From Salegentibacter sp. (GTDB lineage Bacteria; Bacteroidota; Bacteroidia; Flavobacteriales; Flavobacteriaceae): DNA of 64,000 bases. A program made the translations under genes and the position numbers. The stretch is from positions 2,916,514 through 2,980,513 of the forward strand of contig CP051246.1 of the NCBI GenBank assembly GCA_017795085.1, given 5' to 3'. The notes under the pieces were generated by a model, which did no database searches, was not told the origin of the DNA, and saw only the letters and a program-made list of their open reading frames with translations. Below, piece after piece: positions 1 through 8,544 of this stretch (positions are counted from its first letter, which is position 1; each line of letters starts with the position of its first letter).

Positions 1-1
1 T

Positions 2-277
2 ATTGAAAACGCGTTTAAACACGGGGCCAGTAAAAATATTGGAGAAGTATATATTTCTATTAAATTACAGGTAGAAGGTAAAGACATATTTTTTAAAGCA
101 AGTAACACCCTACCAGACAAAAGAATGGATAAAAAACATAAAAATGAAAGCGGGGGAATTGGCATAGAAAATGTAAAAAAACGACTTGCACTGGGATATG
201 CTAAAAACGATTATAAATTAGACATATACAGCGACACAAAGAGCTTTATTGTAGCACTAAAATTAAAATCTAAATGA
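2..277 (+). CDS. Sensor histidine kinase, LytS/YehU type (C-terminal end only)
   Basis: This is the last 91 codons of a kinase whose start lies before the window. The reading frame opens at base 2 with I-E-N-A-F-K-H-G, the N-box of a GHKL ATPase domain. Further on, G-G-I-G-I-E-N-V-K-K-R-L is the G-box that closes the nucleotide-binding lid. This arrangement is typical of HATPase domains in LytS/YehU kinases. The stop codon overlaps the ATG of the LytTR regulator by four bases (ATGA), so the two genes are translationally coupled and should form a two-component pair. The sensor domain is not visible, so the signal is unknown. Confidence 0.9.
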   Translation: MENAFKHGASKNIGEVYISIKLQVEGKDIFFKASNTLPDKRMDKKHKNESGGIGIENVKKRLALGYAKNDYKLDIYSDTKSFIVALKLKSK

Positions 278-969
278 GTTTACGCTGCGTGATTATTGAT
301 GATGAACCCCTGGCGGTAAATGTTATAAAAAATCATTTATCACAAATTAAAGACCTTAAAATTGAAGCGAGTTTCAACAATGCAATTGAAGGCCTTGAAT
401 TTTTAAGGGAAAAGCCTATAGATGTTCTTTTTCTAGACATCAATATGCCGGTATTGGATGGATTTGATTTTTTAAATACCCTGGAAGAAAAACCTGCTGT
501 AATAATTACCACTGCCCACGAAGAATATGCCGTAAAAAGCTACGAATTAGAAGTGCTTGATTATTTGGTAAAACCTATCTCATTCCCGCGGTTTTTAAAG
601 GCAATAGACAAAGTAAAACGCCAGCAAAATTTAAGTCAGCCTACCGAGAAAGAGCATATATTTGTAAAAGTTGACAAAAAAAAGATGAAAAAAATCTACC
701 TCGATGATATCTTGGTAGTTGAAAGTCTGAAAGACTACATTAAAATAATCACGGCTTCAGGAAAATATATTGTACATCAAACCTTAAGTAGTTTTACCGA
801 AAGCCTGCCTTCCAGTAAATTTCTCAGAATTCACCGATCGTTTACTATTTCTATAGATAAAGTAGAAGCAGTTGAAGGTAATAGCCTGGAAATAAACGGC
901 TCTCGTTACGTAATTGGACGAAGCTATCTGAATGAGGTAAAAGCTAGGATTCTTGATTTAGAGGAGTAA
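274..969 (+). CDS. LytTR-family DNA-binding response regulator
   Basis: A 231-residue cytoplasmic regulator. Residues 1-120 form a receiver domain: the acidic pair is in V-I-I-D-D-E-P, the phospho-acceptor Asp is in V-L-F-L-D-I-N-M-P, and the conserved Lys is in Y-L-V-K-P-I. Residues ~130-230 form a LytTR DNA-binding domain with the usual I-F-V-K-V-D-K-K, F-L-R-I-H-R-S-F and I-G-R-S-Y motifs. It starts inside the stop codon of the upstream kinase, so that kinase is the expected partner. LytTR regulators usually bind paired direct repeats in promoters. The target genes cannot be told from this window; the fucosidase downstream is on the opposite strand. Confidence 0.95.
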   Translation: MSLRCVIIDDEPLAVNVIKNHLSQIKDLKIEASFNNAIEGLEFLREKPIDVLFLDINMPVLDGFDFLNTLEEKPAVIITTAHEEYAVKSYELEVLDYLVKPISFPRFLKAIDKVKRQQNLSQPTEKEHIFVKVDKKKMKKIYLDDILVVESLKDYIKIITASGKYIVHQTLSSFTESLPSSKFLRIHRSFTISIDKVEAVEGNSLEINGSRYVIGRSYLNEVKARILDLEE

Positions 970-1024
970 AAAAACACAAATCACCCATTTATTTCCAAAT
1001 CGGTAAAACTCATTTTTACGCTAT

Positions 1025-3100
1025 TTAATCTGTAATCACCCCAATTTCTGCAAATCCCATCACCTCGGAGTCATCGGCGCTACGTTTTCCTATAAATTTA
1101 AAATAACGGGCTTCGGTAGTATTAAAGTTTATACGCTGTTCAATTGGGTTGTTTTTAATATTTGAAAACTCTCCCTGGCTTACTTTTCTCCAGTTTTCAC
1201 CATTTTCACTCAACCAAAATTCATAATTGGCAATTACTCCTTCCGGCCATCTATTTTGTTGTGGCAAATAGGTAAAGCCTTTTACATTATATGCCTTCCC
1301 TAAATCTACAACAATTTCCTGTGGAAGCTTAGCCTGCTTAGTCCAAACCGAATTTTTATCCGCATCGATTATTTTCTCAGCTGCTTTCTCTTCATTTATA
1401 ATTTTCCAGGCTTTCTTCGGAATATCTGCTCTAAAATTTGAAATATCGCTGAAATTGTCGGTTTTAGGATTATAGGCAACCGCTTTAACCACTGTAGGTT
1501 TATCAATAATAAAACTTTTTGAGAATTCTTCTGAATCCTTAGTTGGTTCTGTTCCATCTAAAGTATAAAATAGCTTGAGGCCGTTTTCATAACTACTAAT
1601 GCCAATATTCCCTTCTTTATCTTGTGAAATGCCCGGAGCTTCCATTACTAAAGGCGCATGGTAGACTTCGATATTTGAAATTAGCGGCCGGGCTTTGGCA
1701 TCTTTAATTTTTAGGCGTAAAGCGGAAACCTCTATAGCATCAAACCTTAAAATTCGTTTGTAACCTATAGTTGTTCCAGTAATAATTTCTTGCCAGGTTT
1801 CATCAACTTTTCCTTCTAAGACAAAAGATTTCACCCGCTGCCCCATGAGAATATACTCCTGAACCAAAAACCGGTTTATTACAGTAGGTTCATTAAACTC
1901 AAGTTTCAAAGTACTTTTTACCGCTCCTTTTTCCGGCATCCAAAAAGTATTGTCATCACCATCAATTACATTAGAAGCTTTATACTCTGAAGCCGCTACG
2001 GAAGAAGCCGTTGACCCGGTTTCAGAAGCCAGGTTATTTGCAAAATCTTTATCTAACTGCTCCCTGAGCTTTATTAGCTGTTCCGCATCCTTTTCATGTA
2101 CGAGTCCGCGGGTATCTACCGGCAAATTCAGTAAAAGGGAAGCATTTCGCCCAACCGATTTATAATAAATATCCAGTAGATGCGACAGGCTTTTTACCTG
2201 ATGATCTTCCCGGGGATGATAATACCAACCCGGCCTGATAGAAACATCGGCCTCGGCCGGAACCCAATGTGTCCCGTCTTCGTGGCCAAACTGCAGTTCC
2301 TTGTATTTAGGCCAGCCTGGATAAACCTCATCTTTTCTAATAATACTCCAGTTGGTTTTCCCAGCAATTCCTTCTTCATTTCCTACCCAGCGTACATCAG
2401 GGCCACCATCTCCAAAAATCACCGCTTCCGGTTGGTGTTTCCTAATTATTGAAATTGCTTTATCCCATTGATAATAGGTTTTATTGTCGATTTTTCGTTC
2501 TTCATTTGCCCCGCCGTAATAGCCGGTTCCACCGTTAGCACCGTCAAACCAAACTTCAAAAATAGGACCGTAATTAGTCATTAATTCCTCTAACTGTTTA
2601 TGAAAAACCTCAACATATTCTTCCCGGCCATATTCAGAATGGTTGCGATCCCAGGGAGAAAGATACACCCCGAATTTTAATCCATATTCCTCACAGGCCT
2701 CGGCCAATTCTTTAACTACATCGCCTTCTCCATTTTTCCAGGATGAATTTTTAACCGAATGTTCTGTGGTTTCAGTAGGCCAAAGGCAAAACCCATCGTG
2801 ATGCTTAGCGGTTAAAATAATTGCTTTCATCCCGGCATCTTTAGCCGTTTTTGCCCATTGCCGTGTATCGAGTTCTGTAGGGTTAAAGGTTTCCGGCGAT
2901 TCACCTCCCTCGCCCCATTCCATATCGGTAAAAGTATTCATATTAAAATGAACAAAAGCGTAATATTCTAAATCATGCCAGGCCAACTGCCGTTCAGAAG
3001 GCACAGGCCCAAGAGTTTCCGGTCCAATTTTTTCTCCACTCTCGCAAGCAAGAAAACTGATTATTATTAAAAAGAGACAGCTATTTTTAATCAGGTCCAT
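1025..3100 (-). CDS. Alpha-L-fucosidase (GH29) lipoprotein with discoidin-like domains
   Basis: A 691-residue secreted glycosidase that should release alpha-L-fucose from glycans. The N-terminus is a lipoprotein signal (hydrophobic run, then F-L-A-C-E). Residues ~40-350 are the GH29 barrel: H-F-N-M-N-T-F, the T-A-K-H-H-D-G-F substrate-binding motif, and V-W-F-D-G-A-N-G with the likely nucleophile Asp. After it come an F5/8 type C (discoidin) domain around residues 365-480, a chitobiase-like C-terminal fold (F-Y-T-L-D-G-T-E-P-T), and a second F5/8 type C domain to the end. These accessory domains usually bind carbohydrate. The order resembles GH29 subfamily B enzymes acting on alpha-1,3/4 fucose, but subfamily is inferred. 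It is monocistronic and convergent with the LytTR gene. Confidence 0.93.
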   Translation of the reverse strand: MDLIKNSCLFLIIISFLACESGEKIGPETLGPVPSERQLAWHDLEYYAFVHFNMNTFTDMEWGEGGESPETFNPTELDTRQWAKTAKDAGMKAIILTAKHHDGFCLWPTETTEHSVKNSSWKNGEGDVVKELAEACEEYGLKFGVYLSPWDRNHSEYGREEYVEVFHKQLEELMTNYGPIFEVWFDGANGGTGYYGGANEERKIDNKTYYQWDKAISIIRKHQPEAVIFGDGGPDVRWVGNEEGIAGKTNWSIIRKDEVYPGWPKYKELQFGHEDGTHWVPAEADVSIRPGWYYHPREDHQVKSLSHLLDIYYKSVGRNASLLLNLPVDTRGLVHEKDAEQLIKLREQLDKDFANNLASETGSTASSVAASEYKASNVIDGDDNTFWMPEKGAVKSTLKLEFNEPTVINRFLVQEYILMGQRVKSFVLEGKVDETWQEIITGTTIGYKRILRFDAIEVSALRLKIKDAKARPLISNIEVYHAPLVMEAPGISQDKEGNIGISSYENGLKLFYTLDGTEPTKDSEEFSKSFIIDKPTVVKAVAYNPKTDNFSDISNFRADIPKKAWKIINEEKAAEKIIDADKNSVWTKQAKLPQEIVVDLGKAYNVKGFTYLPQQNRWPEGVIANYEFWLSENGENWRKVSQGEFSNIKNNPIEQRINFNTTEARYFKFIGKRSADDSEVMGFAEIGVITD

Positions 3101-3806
3101 GGGCAGTTTTATTTATTATGTATCGTTTTCAAATTTTTTCTTTTACTCTCTAAAATTAAGAAAAACCTAAAATTTATAATTTCAGTCTAATATGAAAAGT
3201 TTTTAGACCAATAACCAAACCCAGATGATGAATGGAATTCTTAAAGTCTTTATACTCTGTAAACATAGAACCCCCGCTCGCGCAGGGGTTTCTTAAGGAC
3301 TTAATTAGAACTAAAAAATTAACATACAGTATTGTTTCATACACAAAGATTTTCAAAATTAGATTTGGCCGAAACCAAAATACTAATGGTTTACTGTAAA
3401 AGTATGATTTTGATTCATACTTGCAAAATTTATTTAGATTAATTTTAAATAAAGATTCAAAATTAATCGTTTACTGCATAATCGAGCTATCTTTAAATTT
3501 GGAAAAGAAACCTTTCAATTGATTTAAGATATATAAATGGCAAAACAATTAATAATATTCTTTCTGGAAATATTTGGTCTGATACTATTTTAAAGATGAA
3601 ATCGCACGAAAATTTTTATCAATCAGGCTTTGATGTTGATAAAATTCACAAAAATTCCGGTATTGAAAAAAAAAATACAACTGAAACAGAAAACATATTC
3701 AAGTTAATGAAAATCGGCTTTAACTGAAAGATAAAGACACTTCTAAAAACAAAAACCCCGTAAATCCAGGGATTTCGAGGGTTTTATTACCGTTTGTAAG
3801 TAAAAA
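3101..3806. other. Intergenic stretch left of element 1
   Basis: About 700 bases without a convincing gene. A hairpin at roughly 3268-3293 (AACCCC arm, GGGGTT arm) looks like a weak terminator. A 43-codon frame at 3596-3727 (+) begins M-K-S-H-E-N-F-Y and has no recognisable relatives or clear start signals; it may be a gene fragment. The end of the stretch (about 3755-3778) contains a CCCCGTAAA...GGATTTCGAGG hairpin. It resembles the terminator just downstream of ssrA at 10424-10450 and is best read as the displaced ssrA terminator. Confidence 0.5.
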
Positions 3807-3820
3807 GTGGAGTCGGGGAG
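3807..3820. repeat. Left attachment-site copy (displaced ssrA 3' end)
   Basis: The 14 bases GTGGAGTCGGGGAG are identical to 10452-10465, the last bases of the tmRNA gene read on the opposite strand. Identity stops after the repeat (TATCCCC here, ATTCGAAC at the right). A similar terminator-like hairpin lies just upstream of both copies. This is what is expected when an element integrates into a stable RNA gene and supplies a new 3' end. Confidence 0.8.
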
Positions 3821-3939
3821 TATCCCCTCTATTATAGTTGCTTAATCAGAATTATCTATTATGTTGTTGTAATACAGTGTTTTATGTCATTTTTTTAGGT
3901 CTTATTATAAGATTTAATACTAATAAGATATAAAGAAAT

Positions 3940-3958
3940 TGTCAACCATTTTGTCAAC
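3940..3958. repeat. Paired TGTCAAC heptamers, left end of element 1
   Basis: TGTCAAC occurs at 3940-3946 and 3952-3958. The same pair in the same direction occurs at 10388-10406 near the right end. The position just inside each end and the roughly one-turn spacing suggest integrase arm-type binding sites; that role is inferred. Confidence 0.55.
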
Positions 3959-4947
3959 ACATTATTTTTAATTAATTCTTTCTAAGCTATGAATTATTCT
4001 TTTTTCCTACGTAAACCAAAATCTGAATCTGAAACTTTAATCTTATTTTCCTGTTTTTTCAATGAAGAAAAAAAGAAATTTGTTTACTCGACCAAAAAGA
4101 CAATTTTGCCGAAGCATTGGGACTTCAAAAATAAGTGTCCTAATAAAAGAGGAAAACTAGTTTCCCCTGATCAAAAGCAAATAACAAAATGTTTAAATGA
4201 TTTTGCCACAGAATTTCAGAAAATAAGATCCCGATCGGAATTGGGGGAGCAAAATTTTGATAGTTTAATTCTTAAAGAACATTTTGACTAGGTTTTTGAA
4301 CGGGTTAAAAAAGTAAGCTCTTTCTTTGATATCTATGACGAGTTTATGGATGAAAAGGTCAAACTCAAGGAATGGTCTAAATCTACCAGGAAGCGTTATA
4401 ACAACATAAAGAACATAGTACTGGAGTTTGAAGATGTAAAGAATTACAAACTAACCTTTGCAAAAGTGAATAAGAAGTTTTTTACTGAGTTCACCGATTT
4501 TTGCTATGAGTATAAAGATCACTACACCAATACATTCAGCCGGAATGTAGGGTTATTTAAGACATTTATGTTTTGGTCGGTTGATAATGGCTATTGCTTT
4601 AATACAGCTTTTAAAGGGTTTAAAAAGCCCCAAAGAGTACTGACAAGACAGGAAGCCTTAACAATGGATCAGGTTAAAACTCTTCATAATTTTCCGTGTC
4701 TTACTGAAGCGAAGTCTAAAGCAAAAAATGTTTTTATTTTTCAATGTTTAACTGGTTTAAGGTATAGTGAATTAGCACTTGTCAATAAACGTATTATAAC
4801 TTTAGATGGTTGTCTCTTTTTAAAGGAAGATAAGGATCCTTCCAAGCCGAATAGGGAAATTCCGCTTTATAAAATTGCGGCAGATATTTTAAAGAAATAC
4901 AATTATCAACTTCCCTTAACAACTAATCAGGAGCAAAATCTGGATAC

Positions 4948-5121
4948 TTCGGATCAAATTGCGCCAGGCATTTCGGTCAAACTGCGCCAGTGATTTCGGT
5001 TCAAACTGCGCCACTTTAGCCTGAATGTTAAAAGCATATCGGTTCGTTTTGCGCCAGTGATTTCGGTTCAATTTGCGCCACTTCCACTAATCCGGAATTG
5101 ATTTCGGTTCGTTTTGCGCCA
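4948..5121 (+). repeat. Transposase-binding repeats, IS21 left end
   Basis: Six copies of a ~19-bp unit, consensus TTCGGTTCAAATTGCGCCA, spread over about 175 bp; the first starts at 4948 and the last ends at 5121. Some copies read GTTTTGCGCCA instead of CAAATTGCGCCA. Two inverted copies lie at 7526-7544 and 7549-7567. Multiple terminal repeats are normal for IS21 and bind IstA. Confidence 0.85.
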
Positions 5122-5167
5122 CTTTGAAAGATCAAGTACTAATACCTTGTCGCTAAAATATAGCGAT

Positions 5168-6721
5168 ATGGCAAACACACTTGATTCTATGGACTTAAAA
5201 CAAATCATTTCTCTGAAGGTGGATGGCCTTAGTAACCGCAAGATCAGCGTCACTCTAGGAATTGCACGAAACACCGTAAATAATTATATGCGGGCTTTTA
5301 AAGCCAGTGATTATACCTTGAAAGAATTATTGGCTTGTGATAATGCCGTTCTGGAGGCCTTGTTCACTTCTCATACCACTATTGATAATCAACGTTTTGA
5401 TCAGCTAACCCGCTATTTTGAGCGGATGAACAAGGCCAAGAACCATCCCGGATTTACGTTTCTCTATCATTATCAGGAGTATGTGCAACAGGTCAAAGAC
5501 CCTTATAGCTACACGCAATTTATGGAACATTACCACCGTAAATATGCAAAGGTCAAAGGCTCTATGAAGCTGGAACATGAGCCTGCCCATGAATTGTTCA
5601 TTGACTTTACTGGTAAAAAACTTCGCATTGTAGACCGGGAATCGGGAGAAATTATTGAGGTGGAGGTATTTGTCGCTATTCTACCTAACAGCCATTACAC
5701 TTACGTAGAAGCCTGTAAGAGCCAGAAAAGAGAGGATCTGATCAAATGTTGCGCCAATGCTTTGAACTTCTATGGAGGCGTCCCCAAAGCCATCGTCTCC
5801 GATAATCTCAAGTCAGCCGTTAAACGTGCCAGTAAATATGAGGCCGATATCAACCGTAGTTTTAAGGACTTTGCTCATCATTACAACTGCGTGATCAATC
5901 CCACTCGTGGGTATGCCCCTCAGGATAAGGCATTGTGTGAGAATGCAGTGAACCTGGCCTACCAGCGTATTTATTACCCCCTTCGCAATATGACCTTTTT
6001 CTCCTTACAGGATCTCAACAGGGAGATAAAACGCTTACTGGAATCCTACAACAACTTATTGTTCAAGAGAAAACAAGCCAGTCGCCGGGAGCTCTTTCAA
6101 TCAGTGGAACGCGAGCACTTAAAACCTTTGCCTTCCACGGCCTATGAACTTAAAGATTATCGCCGGGCCAAGGTGCAGAAAATGGGTTATGTATACTTCT
6201 CCCCGGATAAAAGTTACTACAGTGTACCTTACCGGTATATTGGAAAAGAAACCATGATCCATTACACGGCAAGTGTCGTAGAAGTCTATTTTTACCACGA
6301 GCGCATAGCCCTGCATCAGCGCAATCCCGCCAAAGGACATTATAATACCAACCGGGATCACCTTAGCAGCACCCATAAGTTTTATTCCGACTGGAACCCT
6401 GAATTTTTCAAGAAGATGGCCAGTAAGCACGGTGAGCATGTACTTGGGTGTATAGAAGAAATACTCAGAACCGGGGATTATCCGGAGATTGGCTATAAAC
6501 GGGCTATGGGGCTAATCCAGCTCCATAAAGCCTATGGTGGCGAAAGGTTGAACAATGCCTGTAAACGAGCTCTGGAGGCTGATGCCGCCACCTATAAACA
6601 TATCAAAAACATACTGAAAAACAACATGGACAAAAGCTCCCTGTTCTACCAGGACCTGGAAGAGGATAAACCTCATATTCCAGAACACGAAAATAAAAGA
6701 GGAGCCGATGCTTATAAATAA
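5168..6721 (+). CDS. istA: IS21 transposase IstA
   Basis: A 517-residue DDE transposase that cuts and joins the IS ends. Residues ~5-45 are a helix-turn-helix (L-S-N-R-K-I-S-V-T-L-G-I-A-R-N-T-V-N-N-Y). The integrase core follows: H-E-L-F-I-D-F-T-G-K with the first Asp, I-V-S-D-N-L-K-S-A-V with the second, and D-K-A-L-C-E-N-A-V-N with the Glu. An upstream ATG at 5114 lies in the last terminal repeat, so the ATG at 5168 is preferred; it gives the usual family length. istB follows 26 bases downstream. Confidence 0.93.
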   Translation: MANTLDSMDLKQIISLKVDGLSNRKISVTLGIARNTVNNYMRAFKASDYTLKELLACDNAVLEALFTSHTTIDNQRFDQLTRYFERMNKAKNHPGFTFLYHYQEYVQQVKDPYSYTQFMEHYHRKYAKVKGSMKLEHEPAHELFIDFTGKKLRIVDRESGEIIEVEVFVAILPNSHYTYVEACKSQKREDLIKCCANALNFYGGVPKAIVSDNLKSAVKRASKYEADINRSFKDFAHHYNCVINPTRGYAPQDKALCENAVNLAYQRIYYPLRNMTFFSLQDLNREIKRLLESYNNLLFKRKQASRRELFQSVEREHLKPLPSTAYELKDYRRAKVQKMGYVYFSPDKSYYSVPYRYIGKETMIHYTASVVEVYFYHERIALHQRNPAKGHYNTNRDHLSSTHKFYSDWNPEFFKKMASKHGEHVLGCIEEILRTGDYPEIGYKRAMGLIQLHKAYGGERLNNACKRALEADAATYKHIKNILKNNMDKSSLFYQDLEEDKPHIPEHENKRGADAYK

Positions 6722-6747
6722 CTATATATTAATTAAATACAAATATT

Positions 6748-7488
6748 ATGAACAACAATCAGACCATTGAAAAATTAAAACAAATGCGACTGGGGGCCAT
6801 GGCCGAGCTACACCTTCAGCATGTAAACAATAATCAACTTAGTGATATGACAGCCGATGAATACCTGGCATTACTTATCGATCACCAATGGGAAGATCGG
6901 CAAAATCGTAAGATCAGTCGGCTTTTAAAACAAGCTGGCTTTCGTCAGCAGGCATCTCTGGCAGATGTGAATTATACGCATAACCGGAACCTGGATAAAA
7001 ATATGTTCTTGCGACTGGGTACACTGGATTTTATGAAGAGAAATGAAAATCTTATCATCTGCGGCCTTTGTGGATGCGGCAAGAGCTATCTCTCTCAAGC
7101 TTTAGGTCATCAAGCATGCATGATGGAATATAAAACTATTTATGCCAATACTGCCCGGCTGCTGAAAAAATTGAAGCTAAGTAAAGTAGATGGTACGTAT
7201 TTAAAAGAACTGGGGAAACTTCTAAAAGCGGACTTACTAATCCTGGATGATTTTGCCTTGCAAAGCTTTGATAACCACGCCAGGGAAACCTTAATAGATA
7301 TTATCGACGACAGGTATAACAGAGCATCAACCATTATATCCACTCAGATACCGGTGTCCGCCTGGTACGAAATTATTGGTGGAGACGGGACTCAAGCCGA
7401 TATGTTGCTCGATAGGATTTCGAACTCCTCACACCGTATCAATCTCAAAGGCGAAAGTTTAAGAAAAGGAACTTTAAAGAGTATATAA
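6748..7488 (+). CDS. istB: IS21 helper ATPase IstB
   Basis: A 246-residue AAA+ ATPase that partners IstA and governs target choice and strand transfer. The Walker A motif is G-L-C-G-C-G-K-S-Y and the Walker B motif is L-L-I-L-D-D-F-A-L. The ending, R-I-S-N-S-S-H-R-I-N-L-K-G-E-S-L-R, is characteristic of IstB. Length is normal and the frame intact. It is transcribed with istA; the IS right end begins about 40 bases past its stop. Confidence 0.94.
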   Translation: MNNNQTIEKLKQMRLGAMAELHLQHVNNNQLSDMTADEYLALLIDHQWEDRQNRKISRLLKQAGFRQQASLADVNYTHNRNLDKNMFLRLGTLDFMKRNENLIICGLCGCGKSYLSQALGHQACMMEYKTIYANTARLLKKLKLSKVDGTYLKELGKLLKADLLILDDFALQSFDNHARETLIDIIDDRYNRASTIISTQIPVSAWYEIIGGDGTQADMLLDRISNSSHRINLKGESLRKGTLKSI

Positions 7489-7865
7489 ACTTAAATTTTT
7501 TTTATAATTGTAGGATCTTTCAAAGTGGCGCAATTTGACCGAAACAGGTGGCGTCATCACTCCGAAATAGCCACAAAATCGAGCTATAAAAGATATTTTA
7601 AGAAAAATAGGATTAGTACACGAAGTAGAATTTTCACGTTCAAAAGGTGTAGAACAAACCAGGGTAATTAAACCTTTTTGTGATCGGATTACGACCCATA
7701 CGGCTAGAAGAACGTTTGTAACAATTCTTCGGAATTCAGGAGTAGCAGATAAAATAATTATGAGTATGACGGGACATCAGGATATTAAGACTTTTAATAT
7801 GTATCATCAAATCAGTTCTTCAGCCACAGTTTCTACAGTAAATAAAGTTTTTGGGGAACTTTAAT

Positions 7866-7963
7866 TATATGTAATTACATATAAATTTAGTTGAAAATGT
7901 TTTATTATATGTAATTACATATAAATTTAGTTGAAAATGTTTTATTATATGTAATTGCATATA
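7866..7963 (+). promoter_or_regulatory. Triple palindromic operator and promoter of the hipB operon
   Basis: The palindrome TATATGTAATTACATATA occurs at 7866-7883 and 7906-7923; a third copy at 7946-7963 has one change (A to G, ...ATTGCATATA). They are spaced exactly 40 bp apart, with identical 22-bp spacers. The third copy overlaps a Bacteroidota -7 box, TATTTTTG, at 7962-7969. Binding of HipB there would block transcription. HipB-family repressors commonly bind several palindromes upstream of their own operon; the assignment here is by position. Confidence 0.7.
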
Positions 7964-8003
7964 TTTTTGTATATTTAGCGAGGATTATACGTTAAAACAT
8001 ATA

Positions 8004-8225
8004 ATGGAAGAATTGGCATCATTTGTAAAATCACGAAGAAAAGAAGTGAATCTTACGCAAGAAGAGTTCGCGGAACGGGCTGGAGTAGCTCTAACCGTGA
8101 TAAGAAAAATTGAACAGAATCAAACAAATTTGAATCTGGAAAAAGTAAATCAGGTTTTAAAGATGTTTGGCCATAAACTTATTCCTGTAAGTTTTAAAGA
8201 TATAGAAGGTTATGAGGCAGGCTAA
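8004..8225 (+). CDS. hipB: HipB-like XRE antitoxin/repressor
   Basis: A 73-residue Cro/C1-type helix-turn-helix protein. The HTH spans residues ~8-60 (L-T-Q-E-E-F-A-E-R-A-G-V-A-L-T-V-I-R-K-I-E), followed by a short tail (V-L-K-M-F-G-H-K-L-I-P-V). Its stop overlaps the start of the next gene by 14 bases. Three palindromic sites precede it. In HipBA systems HipB represses its operon; in HipBST systems it also strengthens inhibition by HipS. Confidence 0.88.
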   Translation: MEELASFVKSRRKEVNLTQEEFAERAGVALTVIRKIEQNQTNLNLEKVNQVLKMFGHKLIPVSFKDIEGYEAG

Positions 8226-8544
8226 GATTTTATTTGACTCCATATTCTGCGGAATATTAACAGAAACAGATGATGGTGAATTCACCTTTAAATACGATGA
8301 AGAGTATGTTCGTAAATATCCTGATCAGTTTATAACCTTTACTATGCCAGTTCGGAACGAAGAATATAAAGATAAACGTTTATTTGCGTTTTTTGAGGGG
8401 TTAATCCCGGAAGGCTGGTTACTGGATATTGCTTCTAAAAACTGGAAGATCAATCCAAATGATCGTATGGGATTATTATTAGCCTGTTGCCAAAACTGTA
8501 TAGGAGCTGTAAGTGTTCAACCAATACCGGAGCAAAATGAGTAA
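8212..8544 (+). CDS. hipS: HipS-like protein (free-standing HipA N-terminal subdomain)
   Basis: A 110-residue protein matching only the N-terminal subdomain of HipA (couple_hipA fold): F-T-F-K-Y-D-E-E-Y, F-T-M-P-V-R, F-F-E-G-L-I-P-E-G-W-L-L, and G-L-L-L-A-C-C-Q-N-C-I-G-A-V. In ordinary HipA this region is fused to the kinase. Here it ends in its own stop, and the kinase starts eight bases earlier in a different frame. That is the hipB-hipS-hipT order of E. coli O127, where HipS is the antitoxin. Trp69 in the E-G-W-L-L motif is a candidate for the residue that enters the kinase active site; that is inference. Confidence 0.85.
   Translation: MRQAKILFDSIFCGILTETDDGEFTFKYDEEYVRKYPDQFITFTMPVRNEEYKDKRLFAFFEGLIPEGWLLDIASKNWKINPNDRMGLLLACCQNCIGAVSVQPIPEQNE

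Larger units (their letters stand above)
4941..7573 (+). mobile_element. Complete IS21-family insertion sequence
   Basis: A 2,633-bp element carrying istA and istB. The termini match as inverted repeats: TGGATACTTCGG at the left and, on the other strand, TGGCTATTTCGG at the right. It is flanked by a 7-bp direct repeat CAAAATC (4934-4940 and 7574-7580), which fits the 4-8 bp duplications of the family. The left end has six copies of a TTCGGTTCAAATTGCGCCA-like site and the right end has two. Both genes are full length, so the element looks active or recently active. Confidence 0.95.
3989..7864 (+). pseudogene. Tyrosine integrase of element 1, broken by a stop codon and an IS21 insertion
   Basis: Three pieces make one Bacteroidota-type site-specific integrase. 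The first (3989-4291) has the arm-binding domain and ends in a TAG; the same frame continues at once with V-F-E-R-V-K-K and through 4346-4940. An IS then interrupts at 4941-7573. After it the frame resumes at 7581 with R-A-I-K-D-I-L and runs to 7864. Removing the IS and one copy of the 7-bp duplication restores the frame exactly (N-Q-E-Q-N-R-A-I-K-D). Catalytic residues survive on both sides: T-G-L-R-Y-S-E (Arg) before the IS, and H-T-A-R-R, T-G-H-Q and the M-Y-H Tyr after it. The TAG may be a CAG-to-TAG change. Confidence 0.9.

Noticed and set aside
3174..3356. 60-aa gene on the minus strand
   Set aside because: It runs through a terminator-like hairpin and shows no coding signal.
4948..5121. 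CRISPR or iteron array
   Set aside because: Repeats are the terminal transposase-binding sites of the IS21 element and recur inverted at its other end.
7866..7963. CRISPR-like array
   Set aside because: Only three short palindromes with identical spacers, directly before a repressor gene, and no cas genes. They are operators.
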